Positions 33,802 to 42,894 are shown, numbered from the stretch's first letter. The stretch is DNA of 64,000 nt from Bacteriovorax sp. (GCA_014377485.1 JACMPM010000126.1:1-64000), one strand, 5' to 3'. The notes: generated by a model from the letters alone, not told the origin. Translations and numbers: made by a program.

Positions 33802-34001
33802 TGAAGAATTGGTTGTATATTCCATTTCTCATATTGATGGCAGTGACTTACTCTAGAGTTTCAGAAAACTTTTCAGAAATTTCGGAAGTATCAATTAAGC
33901 AAATGTCGAGAGGTCCAGCATCAGTTGAAATTATTCAAGAAGAATGCATAGACCTTCCAGCACGCTTCAATCCACACTTTAATTCAAATATGTGCAATTA
34001 G
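33801..34001 (+). CDS. Small secreted or membrane-anchored protein
   Basis: A 66-aa protein with an N-terminal hydrophobic segment (NWLYIPFLILMAVTY) and a short polar remainder with two cysteines (EECIDLP and NMCN). It is translationally coupled to the upstream unknown gene by a TAATG overlap and ends 2 bp before the convergent astD. Either a periplasmic peptide after signal cleavage or an anchored microprotein. Confidence 0.6.
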   Translation: MKNWLYIPFLILMAVTYSRVSENFSEISEVSIKQMSRGPASVEIIQEECIDLPARFNPHFNSNMCN

Positions 34002-34003
34002 AA

Positions 34004-35524
34004 TTATAAATCTAAGCCAATGATTGATTTAATATCATCTGGCTCATCAGATAAAACTTCTAAACTCGCCATTTGATAAACACAAGCATCAATGGTCGTT
34101 AAAGCAGCAGGACGATAGTTTCCTGAATTCTTAACACCGCCGAATGGCAACTTGGCCGATGCCCCAACAGTTGAGCGGTTAAAATTAATAAGTCCGGAAT
34201 CAATTTCCTCGACACACAATTTATAGATATTTATGTCTTTCGTAAAAATAGAAGCCGCTAGGCCATACTCTGTCGCATTAGCAATTTTGATCGCTTCATC
34301 GATTGTATCATAAGGAATAAAAGTTACATTTGGTCCAAAGATTTCACTATGTAAAAACATACTGTCGTTATTCCATCTTTCAGCTAAATGAATTGATGGA
34401 GAAACGTAATGTCCTTTTTTAGATTTTTCAATGTGCTTTCCACGCATGATCTCTTGAATGCCTTCGCGTTTTGCCATTCCCATGAATAGTAAATAAGAAT
34501 CAACCGCCCCTTGGTCGACTAGAGGTCCCATGAATGGTTCACGTACATATTCTACTGGATGATCAATAATAATTTTTTTTGCCATCTCGTGAAAACGGGT
34601 GATAAATTCTTCGTGAATATCTCTATGGATGGCAACGATAGAAGTGGATGTACAACGTTGTCCCGTTGTAAGAAAGCATGCTTTTAATAATTCTTGAAGA
34701 GCATGATCTGTATTGGCATCTTTGTGGAGAATTGTGGTGTTTTTTCCACCAAGCTCAAGTGAAACTAATTTTGATAAGTCATGATGAGTAATATCTAAAA
34801 TCTTTTTTCCAACTTCTTTTGAACCAGTAAAGAAAACACCTTTCAGAGATTTTTCTTTTAAAAGTCGTCTCGCTACCTCGCCATCACCTTGAATTAGGTT
34901 AATAACACCGCTTGGAAAACCAGCAGAATGAAAACATTCGATAAGCAGTTGAGCAGAGTAGCAAGTCTTTTCAGAAGGTTTGAAAACGATAGAATTTCCA
35001 GCGGCTAAAGCACTTAAAATTTGTCCGTTGGCGAGATGGCATGGGAAATTAAATGGGCCAATAATTAATGATGGGCCAATTGGCTTATAGTAAACATGAC
35101 CATTTGTATTTGGCATGATGTTTTCAATATCTTTATTGGTGATCCTAGCAAGTGAATCTTCAATTGTGACATTAACTTTTGCAATTACAGATGCAGCTTC
35201 TGTTTTTGCTTCCCAGAGAGGCTTTCCTGTCTCGTAAGCTATAGCTAAAGCTATTTCCTCTTTTCGTTTTGCAACTTCTTCTTGATAGTTTTTAAGAAAT
35301 TTTTTTCTTTCTTGTGGCGAAAGTTTTCTCCAGGTTTTGAATCCAGCATTGGCAGATTCAACTACTCGTTCAACATCTCTATAATCTACTGGTGCTTCCC
35401 ATAGTTGGAGAGAAAGGTCAGCAGGACAAAATCGTTTAATAATATTTTCGACAGCATGAGGACCTGTCGTTGGAGGGAGATGAAAAGAGTTGTTAAAGTA
35501 GTTTCCTAAAATTTTAAATTTCAT
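34004..35524 (-). CDS. astD: Succinylglutamate-semialdehyde dehydrogenase-like, AstD
   Basis: A 506-aa NAD(P)-dependent aldehyde dehydrogenase. Features: GPSLIIGPFNFPCHLANG, the FTGSKEVGKKI nucleotide loop, catalytic Glu in SLELGGKN, catalytic Cys in TTGQRCTS, and the C-terminal FGPNVTFIPYD. It resembles AstD, which oxidises N-succinylglutamate semialdehyde in the arginine succinyltransferase pathway. It follows an AstA-like gene with a 17-bp gap, and an aminotransferase lies upstream. Substrate is inferred from that context. Confidence 0.85.
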   Translation of the reverse strand: MKFKILGNYFNNSFHLPPTTGPHAVENIIKRFCPADLSLQLWEAPVDYRDVERVVESANAGFKTWRKLSPQERKKFLKNYQEEVAKRKEEIALAIAYETGKPLWEAKTEAASVIAKVNVTIEDSLARITNKDIENIMPNTNGHVYYKPIGPSLIIGPFNFPCHLANGQILSALAAGNSIVFKPSEKTCYSAQLLIECFHSAGFPSGVINLIQGDGEVARRLLKEKSLKGVFFTGSKEVGKKILDITHHDLSKLVSLELGGKNTTILHKDANTDHALQELLKACFLTTGQRCTSTSIVAIHRDIHEEFITRFHEMAKKIIIDHPVEYVREPFMGPLVDQGAVDSYLLFMGMAKREGIQEIMRGKHIEKSKKGHYVSPSIHLAERWNNDSMFLHSEIFGPNVTFIPYDTIDEAIKIANATEYGLAASIFTKDINIYKLCVEEIDSGLINFNRSTVGASAKLPFGGVKNSGNYRPAALTTIDACVYQMASLEVLSDEPDDIKSIIGLDL

Positions 35525-35541
35525 ATGTCACCTGCGTGTTT

Positions 35542-36573
35542 TTATAAGTTAGTTGCGAATGTCTTAAAATCTTCTAACAATCCTAAAATTTTGGCTTCTT
35601 CCGGATCAATGATAAAACGAGAATTCGTACCTTTATTGAGATTGCCAGTTATAAAAGCGGCTTTAAATCCACCATCTGTAGTAGGAAGGCTGGCAAGAAT
35701 ACTTGTTTTATCACTTTTAATAATTGAGTCGCGAATAAGCACTTCACACTCAAACATTTCTTTGATGGGTTTGATGTCTTTCATATTTGCACGATAATGA
35801 GGCCCACCGTCAAACGGATCTACTTCATTTGTATATTTAAAACCTATACTCTCTAACATTTTTTTAACAGGAATTGTCTCTTCCCCAACTTTTCCAACTG
35901 CATTCCTTGCTTCGATTGGAAGTAGTGTTAGGTAAATAGTATCAGCCGGAAAAAGATTAAGAATAAATTCCTTATTGCTTCGTGAAAGGATATCAGCATC
36001 ATGATACTCCATATTCAAGAATCGTCTGCCAATCGCTTCCCATAATGGGGCATGCCCTTCGCTGTCAAACGGAGGCATTAGTTCTGAATGGATATTTTCC
36101 TTGAATCGTTTTTTATTCATTCCCATGTATAGAAAGCGAACATATGAGAGTTGCTTTCCAAGTCTTTTTTCACTTTTTCTAAATTCTGGATCGAGAATTA
36201 GTCCACCAATTTCTGTCGGACCATTAGTATCGAGACCAAGCTTCAAAGTGCCGTGGATAAAACCCGTATTAAGTGTTCTGGAAAATTTATTCTCTTGAGA
36301 AACAGAAAAATAATAATGTGGTTCATCTTCAGTGCCATGTTGAGCATGGATCATGGAAGCACCAATGATTCTTTTAGCTTTTACATCTTCTAAAACAAAC
36401 AAATAAAAATTTTCCCAAAGATGTTTGGAAGGTTTGGTGAAAGCCTTTATAGAACTTTCAATTTTAGATTCAATAATATGACGATCAGGAGGCAAATTGA
36501 TAAATAACATCAACTGACTGAGTTCGTAAAGATCATCAAGGTCGGCTAAACTAGCTGATCTGAGGGTATACAT
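35542..36573 (-). CDS. astA: Arginine N-succinyltransferase-like protein, AstA
   Basis: A 343-aa acyltransferase of the AstA family (GNAT-related): TLRSASLADLDDLYELSQ at the start, then GASMIHAQHG, EIGGLILDPEFRKSEKRLGK, SELMPPFDSEGHAPLWEAIG and FKYTNEVDPFDGGPHYRAN. The family uses succinyl-CoA to acylate arginine. In typical AstA the early loop reads GLTSLP; here it is LFINLPPD, so the acceptor amino acid could differ. It sits between the aminotransferase and astD on one strand. Confidence 0.87.
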   Translation of the reverse strand: MYTLRSASLADLDDLYELSQLMLFINLPPDRHIIESKIESSIKAFTKPSKHLWENFYLFVLEDVKAKRIIGASMIHAQHGTEDEPHYYFSVSQENKFSRTLNTGFIHGTLKLGLDTNGPTEIGGLILDPEFRKSEKRLGKQLSYVRFLYMGMNKKRFKENIHSELMPPFDSEGHAPLWEAIGRRFLNMEYHDADILSRSNKEFILNLFPADTIYLTLLPIEARNAVGKVGEETIPVKKMLESIGFKYTNEVDPFDGGPHYRANMKDIKPIKEMFECEVLIRDSIIKSDKTSILASLPTTDGGFKAAFITGNLNKGTNSRFIIDPEEAKILGLLEDFKTFATNL

Positions 36574-36580
36574 ATATTTC

Positions 36581-37945
36581 CTATATTATTTCAAGAATAG
36601 TTTTCTCTAAAATAGAGAAAATTTCTTGAATGTGTTCGTCCAGTAAAGATAAAGGTAATAAAAAACGTACGCGTGTAGGTTCTTTCCCTGCAGAGAAAGT
36701 TATTATGCCATTCTCAAAAAGCAGTTTCATAAATTTATTAGTAACATCGTTAGAAGCGTCTCCAACTTCAAACGAGAGCATTGTACCAACTCCACCATAG
36801 TAAGGAATTTTTCCCTTGCAACTTCCTTCCGCTAATTTTTTAAATTGAGCAATAAACTTTTCTTCGATCTCTTTAATTCTTCCATTTTCGCCGTAAAAAT
36901 TTCCATCTGTCAGGTAACGAACAATAGCTTTACCTGCATTCATAGAGGCAACAGAGCCATTAAAGGTTCCGGCAATTAATCCTGGTTTTGGATTTAATTC
37001 CTCAGTGTAAAATGTCCCACACGCCTGAAGAACTTTTCCAACAGTGACAATGTCTACGTATTCATCAAGACCAAACATCTGATAAGCAAATAATTGGTGA
37101 GTTCTGGCAAATGATTGAACTTCATCGATCCATATATAAATGCCTTTATTTTTAGCCCATTTGAAAATGCCTTCGTAATATTCTTTTGTTCCAAAAATAA
37201 AACCAGCTTCACCTTGAATAAGTTCTATCGTAAGAGCGCAGTATGTATTTCCATTTTTTTCAATTAATTTATCTAGTGCTTCAAGTGTATTTTTTAGAGC
37301 GTTTTCAGGATCTTTATAATTATAATGGGGAACATGATCCACTTGAATTGAGTTTGGCATTCCTTCTCTGTAAGAAGGATTATAAGTTACATCTTGCATG
37401 GCAATTGAACGACCAGCAAATGATTTTTGAAAAGCAATTAGTCGATAATTCGGAGCCTTTTTCTGCCATAAGATTTTTAAAGCAGTGTCATTTGAAAAAG
37501 ATCCAGAACAAGAAAACCAAAAATGTCTCATATGAGATTTTTTCACAGTTTCAATAAGCGTTTTACTTAATTCATATGGTTCTTGATAAGACAAAAGATT
37601 ACCTGTCATCATAGTGTCGGATGTAGCAGCTTCTAAGTTGGCTTTAATATAGATTGGATGTGAGTGACCTAAGAGATTTACTCCAATTCCATTAATTAGA
37701 TCGTATTTAATAGAGCCATCTATCATTTCTACAAATGGTCCATGCCCTCTGCCTGATGCCATGAAAGCATAAAAAAATCCTCGGCCTTTTAATTGTTCGT
37801 ATTCTTTTAATTTTGTTACCAACAATTCTTTTTTATCTTCATCTGCAGGTTTAATGTGATCAAATTTTTGCTGTTCGATGAGAATGGCGGAAAACAGTTT
37901 ATTAAAATGCTCTTGAATCTCAGTTGATTGAACTCCAATGGCCAT
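36581..37945 (-). CDS. Class III PLP aminotransferase (AstC position, lysine-aminotransferase-like)
   Basis: A 454-aa fold-type I aminotransferase. SCSGSFSNDTALKI, WIDEVQSFART (PLP Asp) and VTVGKVLQACGTF (PLP Lys) are visible. Its place before astA and astD suggests succinylornithine aminotransferase. However, the Lys-site sequence GKVLQACG resembles lysine epsilon-aminotransferase (GKKTQVCG) more than AstC/ArgD (AKGLGGG), and there is an N-terminal extension of about 35 residues. The real substrate, ornithine derivative or lysine, is open. It heads the operon; astB and astE are not in the window. Confidence 0.82.
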   Translation of the reverse strand: MAIGVQSTEIQEHFNKLFSAILIEQQKFDHIKPADEDKKELLVTKLKEYEQLKGRGFFYAFMASGRGHGPFVEMIDGSIKYDLINGIGVNLLGHSHPIYIKANLEAATSDTMMTGNLLSYQEPYELSKTLIETVKKSHMRHFWFSCSGSFSNDTALKILWQKKAPNYRLIAFQKSFAGRSIAMQDVTYNPSYREGMPNSIQVDHVPHYNYKDPENALKNTLEALDKLIEKNGNTYCALTIELIQGEAGFIFGTKEYYEGIFKWAKNKGIYIWIDEVQSFARTHQLFAYQMFGLDEYVDIVTVGKVLQACGTFYTEELNPKPGLIAGTFNGSVASMNAGKAIVRYLTDGNFYGENGRIKEIEEKFIAQFKKLAEGSCKGKIPYYGGVGTMLSFEVGDASNDVTNKFMKLLFENGIITFSAGKEPTRVRFLLPLSLLDEHIQEIFSILEKTILEII

Positions 37946-38031
37946 AAAAAATTCCTTTCAATTTAATGAGTGATGAAACGAGGATGCTTTTTCTCGCTTG
38001 CAAACTACTTGCTATGGGCGATAATTAATTT

Positions 38032-38745
38032 ATGAAAAATTCTAACACATTAACAACTGCAAAGTCACCTCACGTAAATGAACAGAAAGTAATTGAAGCC
38101 TCTTCAAGTTCGGCTTTTGATGAGCTGTATCTAAAAAAAGATTATAAGGGTGCTGCAAACTATTTATTACAAAATAAGCAACAATTAAACTCAGGTATTT
38201 TCCATTATAATCTCGGAACAGTTTATTCAAAAATGGGAGATTTTCCTGCTGCACGCTTTCATTTAGAAAAGGCGATAAAGGAAGGTTATATTAATTCCTC
38301 GTCACTTAATAATCTTACTTACGTCAAAGCACAATTGCAGGTTGACGATATTACCTCCTCAACTGAGCTTCCTGACCAATTGATGAATACTGCATTAACC
38401 ATACCACCTGCAGCATATTTTTCAATTTCATTAATCTTGCTTTTGCTTGGGATTTCTTTATTAAAGTCAAAAAAATTAATAAAAAAAACAAGTATTGTTT
38501 TTTTTATAGTTCTTATCGTTGCGCCTGTTTTGTTTTCACAAAGGTATCTAGATAAAATAAATTATGCTGTAGCATTCAAAGACGTGCCTATTTACGAAGG
38601 ACCTTCCAAAATTTTTACAGAAAAAGGCAAAGTTAGGGCCGGTTCAAAAATCATACTAGGCGAATATAAAGAAGGTTGGTTTTACATAAAATTTCCCATT
38701 TCTCTTGCGGGATGGATTAGCAAAGATCAATTAGGCCTCTATTAG
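38032..38745 (+). CDS. TPR-membrane-SH3 protein (BatE-like layout)
   Basis: A 237-aa protein. TPR-like repeats (ELYLKKDYKGAANYLL, then FHYNLGTVYSKMGDFPAARF) are followed by two membrane helices (AAYFSISLILLLLGISLL and IVFFIVLIVAPVLFS) and a C-terminal bacterial SH3 domain (IYEGPSKIFTEKGKVRAGS, then GWFYIKFPISLAGWI). The TPR-TM-SH3 order matches BatE proteins of aerotolerance operons, but no other bat gene is nearby. Start ATG has no strong ribosome-binding site. It is followed 15 bp later by a cyclic-nucleotide-binding gene. Confidence 0.78.
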   Translation: MKNSNTLTTAKSPHVNEQKVIEASSSSAFDELYLKKDYKGAANYLLQNKQQLNSGIFHYNLGTVYSKMGDFPAARFHLEKAIKEGYINSSSLNNLTYVKAQLQVDDITSSTELPDQLMNTALTIPPAAYFSISLILLLLGISLLKSKKLIKKTSIVFFIVLIVAPVLFSQRYLDKINYAVAFKDVPIYEGPSKIFTEKGKVRAGSKIILGEYKEGWFYIKFPISLAGWISKDQLGLY

Positions 38746-38760
38746 TCAGGAGATTCAAAA

Positions 38761-39369
38761 ATGGTTTCGTCATATGAAAAAGAAATAAAAGAAGCTGGCG
38801 CCAATAAATTAGAACTGACAAAGAAAATAGATTTCTCCATGATGAAATACTTGTGGATGGCAAATCCATTGAGCGGAGCCAGAAAAGATTCGATTCCAAA
38901 GTTTTTAAGAAATGTCGAACTTTTAAAAAACTTTTCTGATAACGAGCTACGCATTCTTGCTAAATACTTACACAACAGAAAATTTGCTGAAGGAGAGGTG
39001 GTATTTCGCGCTGGAGAAATAGGAATAGGTTTTTATTTTATTTTCTCTGGAACTATTGAACTAAGTCATGATGACTTAGATAGCGAAGTAAATAGTGAAA
39101 AGTTTTTAGTTTTAGAAGAATTTAGTTATTTTGGCGAATTGGCTTTGCTTCAAGAAGGCAATCAAAGAACTGCAACAGCGCTTGCAAGAAATAAATGCGA
39201 ACTGGTTGGGATTTTTAAACCAGATCTTGATAATTTAATCGTTAGACACCCAATTATTGCAGCAAAATTAATTCAATCAATATCAATTGCTTTAGCTGAT
39301 AGACTGTACTTCCTTACTAACGAAGCCAGCAAAATGTATAAAAGAATTAAACAACTGGAAGCTAAATGA
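38761..39369 (+). CDS. Cyclic-nucleotide-binding domain protein
   Basis: A 202-aa protein. The CNB domain is at about 45-165: LRNVELLKNFSDNELRILAK, EGEVVFRAGEIGIGFYFIFSG, and the phosphate-binding cassette FGELALLQEGNQRTATALA. No DNA-binding helix-turn-helix follows, unlike CRP; the C-terminus is helical. It could sense cAMP or cGMP and regulate a partner. GGAG precedes ATG. Its stop overlaps the start of the AI-2E-family transporter gene (ATGA), suggesting functional coupling. Confidence 0.85.
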   Translation: MVSSYEKEIKEAGANKLELTKKIDFSMMKYLWMANPLSGARKDSIPKFLRNVELLKNFSDNELRILAKYLHNRKFAEGEVVFRAGEIGIGFYFIFSGTIELSHDDLDSEVNSEKFLVLEEFSYFGELALLQEGNQRTATALARNKCELVGIFKPDLDNLIVRHPIIAAKLIQSISIALADRLYFLTNEASKMYKRIKQLEAK

Positions 39370-40418
39370 TTCTTAGTAATCGCAAGAACATTACGAAAAT
39401 TCAGCTCATCTTTTTTATTTCAATAATTGTTCTTTTTTGTTCGTTGGTTCTAGCATTGCCAAGAATCTCGATTCCACTTTCATTGGCTTATATTTTATCC
39501 TTGGCTTTAACTCCAATTGTAAATTCTTTAATGGCTCTAAGAATTTCTAAGACTATGTCCACCGTATTAATTTTTGTTATTTTAGCCATACTGATCGGAT
39601 GGCCTCTCGTGAAAATTATTCCAATGCTTTCCAATGAGTCGCAAAATATTCAAAATATAATACCAAAAATTGAAAACTATGTGATTTTACAGTTTCAGTA
39701 TGTGAGAGAATTTGTAAAGCTTAAAACAGGTCATGAAATAGGCGATGCATATGTCTATCAAGGATTAACCGAATTACAAAATTGGTCTTCTGGAATAGTC
39801 GTGAGAATTCCAAATTACTTGGCGAATTTGATGGAGTGGATATTTCTTGTTCCCTTTTTTACTTTTTTCATTATTCGGGATTCGGACTCCTTTAAAAAAA
39901 CGCTATTAAGCTTTACTCCTAATATGATTTTCGAACGATTTTATTACGTCATACACGTATTCAATCGCCAGTTGGGAAATTATTTTTTTGCTAAATTTGT
40001 TGAAGCAGTTATTGTTGGGGGAATTATCACAACAGGCCTGCTTTTGATGGATATTAAATTTGCGGTGATTTTAGGTTTTATCGCGGGTCTTACAAATATT
40101 GTACCTTACGTCGGACCATTTATAGGAATCATTCCTGCCATTGTATTTGGCATGTTGGAATACGGTATGACTTCGCCTACCATGGGCGCCATTCTTATAT
40201 TGTATGCAGTCGCAAATGTTGTTGATATTTTCTTTGTTTTTCCTTTTCTCGTTTCTAAAATTGTTAACCTTCACCCAATGATAGTTGCTGTCAGTGTAAT
40301 CGTCGGATCCCATTATTTGGGAATTACCGGGATGGTAATATCTATTCCAGTAGTTGCCGCAATCAAACTTATTATTACAGAAATTTACAATGAAATTTAC
40401 ACTGAACGCTCCAAGTGA
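39366..40418 (+). CDS. AI-2E/PerM-family membrane transporter
   Basis: A 350-aa inner-membrane protein with about eight hydrophobic helices. It shows the PerM family pattern: PRISIPLSLAYILSLALTP, FFTFFIIRDSDSFKKTLL and the conserved FIAGLTNIVPYVGPFIGIIP. Family members export or exchange small molecules; AI-2 transport is established for only one, so a substrate should not be assumed. Overlaps the CNB gene by 4 bases, which may point to cyclic-nucleotide control of transport. Confidence 0.9.
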   Translation: MILSNRKNITKIQLIFFISIIVLFCSLVLALPRISIPLSLAYILSLALTPIVNSLMALRISKTMSTVLIFVILAILIGWPLVKIIPMLSNESQNIQNIIPKIENYVILQFQYVREFVKLKTGHEIGDAYVYQGLTELQNWSSGIVVRIPNYLANLMEWIFLVPFFTFFIIRDSDSFKKTLLSFTPNMIFERFYYVIHVFNRQLGNYFFAKFVEAVIVGGIITTGLLLMDIKFAVILGFIAGLTNIVPYVGPFIGIIPAIVFGMLEYGMTSPTMGAILILYAVANVVDIFFVFPFLVSKIVNLHPMIVAVSVIVGSHYLGITGMVISIPVVAAIKLIITEIYNEIYTERSK

Positions 40419-40457
40419 TACGATTCCTTTTAAAGGCTTAATCATCTGGAGTTTTCA

Positions 40458-41105
40458 TTGAGAATTTTGAAGTTATTGGTATTATCTTTTTCACTTATCA
40501 TTATTTCTTGTGCGACAAAAAGACCGACCGGAAGTACTGAAGCTGAAGTTCTTTTCAAAGAAGCAAAAGACTTAATTGGTAAATCTCGCTACATCCAGGC
40601 AACGGAAAAACTCAATTCAATCCGTTCACAATACCCATATAGTTTCTACGCAACACATGCAGAACTATTGCAAGCTGATATTTTATTTTCTCAAGAAAAT
40701 TATGCTGAAGCCGCTTCAGCTTATATTTTATTCCGTGATTTTCACCCTAAATTTAGCGAACTTGGTTACGTAATATTTAGAATTTCAGAATCATTTTATC
40801 GCCAACTACCTTCCACTTTTGACCGCGATCTCTCTGCGGGACTTGAAGCGATTAAATACTATAATGAATTGATTCAAAATTATCCTAATACCGAGTACGT
40901 AAAAGAAGCTCAGTCAAGAATCAATCAAATTGAAGAAATGGTAGAGAGAAAAGAAATCTATATTGCAGATTTTTATTTTAAAACGAAAGACTACGAGGCA
41001 GCCAAAGCTCGTTATGAAGATGTTTTAAAAACATTAAAAAATAAAAACGAAAAACTGCGAATTCTAACTCGAATTGATGAAGCAGCAACACACATTACTC
41101 ACTGA
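40458..41105 (+). CDS. bamD: BamD outer-membrane assembly lipoprotein
   Basis: A 215-aa lipoprotein with leader and lipobox IISC (Cys18), then five TPR-like repeats (AEVLFKEAKDLIGKSRYIQA, FYATHAELLQADILFSQENY, AGLEAIKYYNELIQNYPNTE). This matches BamD/YfiO, which links BamA to other lipoproteins and reads the C-terminal signal of outer-membrane proteins. Start is TTG, with GGAG 6 bases upstream. Slightly shorter than the E. coli protein. The next TPR gene follows at once. Confidence 0.88.
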   Translation: MRILKLLVLSFSLIIISCATKRPTGSTEAEVLFKEAKDLIGKSRYIQATEKLNSIRSQYPYSFYATHAELLQADILFSQENYAEAASAYILFRDFHPKFSELGYVIFRISESFYRQLPSTFDRDLSAGLEAIKYYNELIQNYPNTEYVKEAQSRINQIEEMVERKEIYIADFYFKTKDYEAAKARYEDVLKTLKNKNEKLRILTRIDEAATHITH

Positions 41106-41112
41106 GGTTTAT

Positions 41113-41853
41113 ATGTATACTTCAAACAATGAGCAGTTATTAAAATCAGCTCGCGAATGTTTCGAAAAACTTGAGTATAAAAAAACGCAAGTGATTCTTA
41201 ACGAAATTATTGAATCAGATGATCACAATGTTGATGCTTTCTTTCTTCTAGCTAATATTTTTCACATTAATGGTGAAATTGGTAAGGCAATTAAAGCTTT
41301 CAATAAGGTTTTGACCCTTAATCCAGAGCACACAGATGCAGCTATTAGCTTGTCGGTTCTATACAACGATATTGGACAATACGAAGACGCTCGCAAGGTC
41401 TTTGAAACAGCCAATGAAAGAGTGAAAGGCAAGAGCAAGGGCTCTGGGCTTTTAGAAGATAAACATATCAACAAAAAATTTGCTTCTAAACATTACGAAA
41501 TTGCGGATCTATATCTTTCATATAACAGATATGATGAGGCGCTTTTCGAATACAATAAAGTTATTGCACTTGATTCTGAAAACTTAGAAGCAAAAATTAA
41601 GATTGCAAAAGTTTATGCCAAAAAAGGATTTATTGCTAAAGCGATAGAGGAGCTTCGGACTTTGAAGAATGAAGAGCCTGCTTATGCGCCAGCTCGTATT
41701 GCACTAGGTGTTCTTCATTACGGGAATGGTAATATCTTAGAAGCTCAAACTGAGTGGGAAAAGGTTCTTTTGAGGGATCCATTTCACGCTGAAGCAAGTA
41801 TGTATTTAAATCTTTCTAGAACTGCCACTGAAACAAACTTTAGAACACTTTAA
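41113..41853 (+). CDS. TPR-repeat protein
   Basis: A 246-aa soluble protein, almost entirely TPR repeats (VDAFFLLANIFHINGEIGKA, TDAAISLSVLYNDIGQYEDA, KHYEIADLYLSYNRYDEALF). The start at ATG 41113 has TGAGGT 4 bases upstream; a longer reading from 41074 overlaps bamD and is rejected. No signal peptide. Downstream of bamD in the same operon and before a strong terminator; probably a scaffold, partner unknown. Confidence 0.8.
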   Translation: MYTSNNEQLLKSARECFEKLEYKKTQVILNEIIESDDHNVDAFFLLANIFHINGEIGKAIKAFNKVLTLNPEHTDAAISLSVLYNDIGQYEDARKVFETANERVKGKSKGSGLLEDKHINKKFASKHYEIADLYLSYNRYDEALFEYNKVIALDSENLEAKIKIAKVYAKKGFIAKAIEELRTLKNEEPAYAPARIALGVLHYGNGNILEAQTEWEKVLLRDPFHAEASMYLNLSRTATETNFRTL

Positions 41854-41878
41854 AAAATTCCATTTTAAATAAAAAAAA

Positions 41879-41904
41879 AGCCCTCTAAAAGAGGGCTTTT
41901 TTTT
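41879..41904. terminator. Rho-independent bidirectional terminator
   Basis: AGCCCTCT-AAA-AGAGGGCT is followed by TTTTTTT; on the other strand the A-run upstream of the stem gives T residues. It ends the bamD-TPR transcript and the convergent flagellar-csrA-fliW transcript. Confidence 0.92.
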
Positions 41905-41920
41905 ATTGATATTTTTTTAA

Positions 41921-42490
41921 TTAGTTTGCTTCAGGCGAGTTCTTGTTAGCTGTAGTGCTTTGAACAAGATTAGCGTGTACAACTGTTGTGCTTTGTTCTT
42001 TGTTAACTGGAGCAACATTGGTTCTTTTAGAATCATCTGATGTGTAATTAACAATATATTTTTTTAGATCCATATACATTTTGAAACGTACTTCTAGTTT
42101 TGAATCTTGAAGTACGATCTGTCTTGCATTCTTCGTTTTGTTATTGATTATGATCGGAGCTTTTAAGTTGGCCGACATTTCAGTAACGTTTTGAGGAATT
42201 GTAAGTACAGTATACACACTAGCATTTTGTAAATTTTCTAAGCTTAAGCTGTTAAGCTCAACTGGAAGAAGTTTTACCATGTAGTTAGGTTGGAAGATTT
42301 TTGGTTCGATAATTGGAAACGCTGTTCCAGCATCATCGATTGATTGTAACCAAAGAATTAAAGTCTGATCACCTGGATCGACGATAAAGAATTTCTTCAG
42401 ATTTTCAAAACCGAGTAAACCTTCTGTAAACTCAATTATGTCTTTTTTGTCGACTTCAAGTTCGCCAAATCTAGTTGTAGTAATTTTCAC
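41921..42490 (-). CDS. fliW: FliW flagellar assembly factor / CsrA antagonist
   Basis: FliW binds CsrA and flagellin, relieving CsrA repression when flagellin is low. Recognised by TTRFGELEVDKKDIIEFTEG, LLGFENLKKFFIVDP and the C-terminal domain with IIINNKTKNARQIVLQD. The start is taken as GTG at 42490, which has GGAGG 6 bases upstream and gives the normal N-terminus; ATG at 42553 has no ribosome-binding site. The protein carries an extra polar C-terminal tail of about 45 residues, longer than usual FliW. Directly downstream of csrA. Confidence 0.92.
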   Translation of the reverse strand: MKITTTRFGELEVDKKDIIEFTEGLLGFENLKKFFIVDPGDQTLILWLQSIDDAGTAFPIIEPKIFQPNYMVKLLPVELNSLSLENLQNASVYTVLTIPQNVTEMSANLKAPIIINNKTKNARQIVLQDSKLEVRFKMYMDLKKYIVNYTSDDSKRTNVAPVNKEQSTTVVHANLVQSTTANKNSPEAN

Positions 42491-42577
42491 TCTAGGCCTC
42501 CGTTGAGCAAAAAGATCGAATACCCGACCTCTGTCAACGATTTTAGCAGTCATAGGGGCAATAGTGCAAGCAGGAAA

Positions 42578-42808
42578 TTACTTCTTGTTTAACTCATTGG
42601 CCAAATTTGTAATGGAGCTTAAATCAGCTTGGGCAGCTTCAGTGTTTTGGTCTTGAATCGCCTTGTAAACTTCTTCCCGATGGATTTTAGTTTCAGGTGG
42701 CGCCTTAATACCTAAACGTACTTGCTTACCTTTTATTTGAACAACGACTATCTTAATATGGTCGTCAATCGCGATGCTTTCGCCGAGCTTCCTTGTCAAA
42801 ACCAGCAT
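42578..42808 (-). CDS. csrA: CsrA carbon storage/flagellar translation regulator
   Basis: A 76-aa RNA-binding dimer that blocks ribosome access at GGA-containing mRNA leaders. Sequence MLVLTRKLGESIAIDDHIKI and VRLGIKAPPETKIHREEVY is canonical, including the RNA-contact region near Arg31 and the IHREEVY strand; a helical tail follows. GAGGT precedes ATG. Next to fliW, as in the FliW-CsrA switch of non-gamma-proteobacteria. A candidate promoter lies 58-86 bp upstream. Confidence 0.96.
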   Translation of the reverse strand: MLVLTRKLGESIAIDDHIKIVVVQIKGKQVRLGIKAPPETKIHREEVYKAIQDQNTEAAQADLSSITNLANELNKK

Positions 42809-42865
42809 AACTAAACCTCAAAATCGCATATGGTCAGAACTTTCATGATCAGACCCGCAGTGCTT

Positions 42866-42894
42866 CATATATTATTCATATGACTAAAATGCAA
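42866..42894 (-). promoter_or_regulatory. Candidate sigma70-type promoter for csrA-fliW
   Basis: TTGCAT, a 17-bp spacer and TATATG on the minus strand, in the 153-bp gap between flgL and csrA. Both hexamers match only partly, so this is tentative. It would allow csrA-fliW expression apart from the flagellar operon. Confidence 0.3.

Noticed and set aside
42491-42553. ATG start 21 codons upstream for FliW
   Set aside because: No ribosome-binding site there, whereas GGAGG lies 6 bases before GTG at 42490 and the family start fits.
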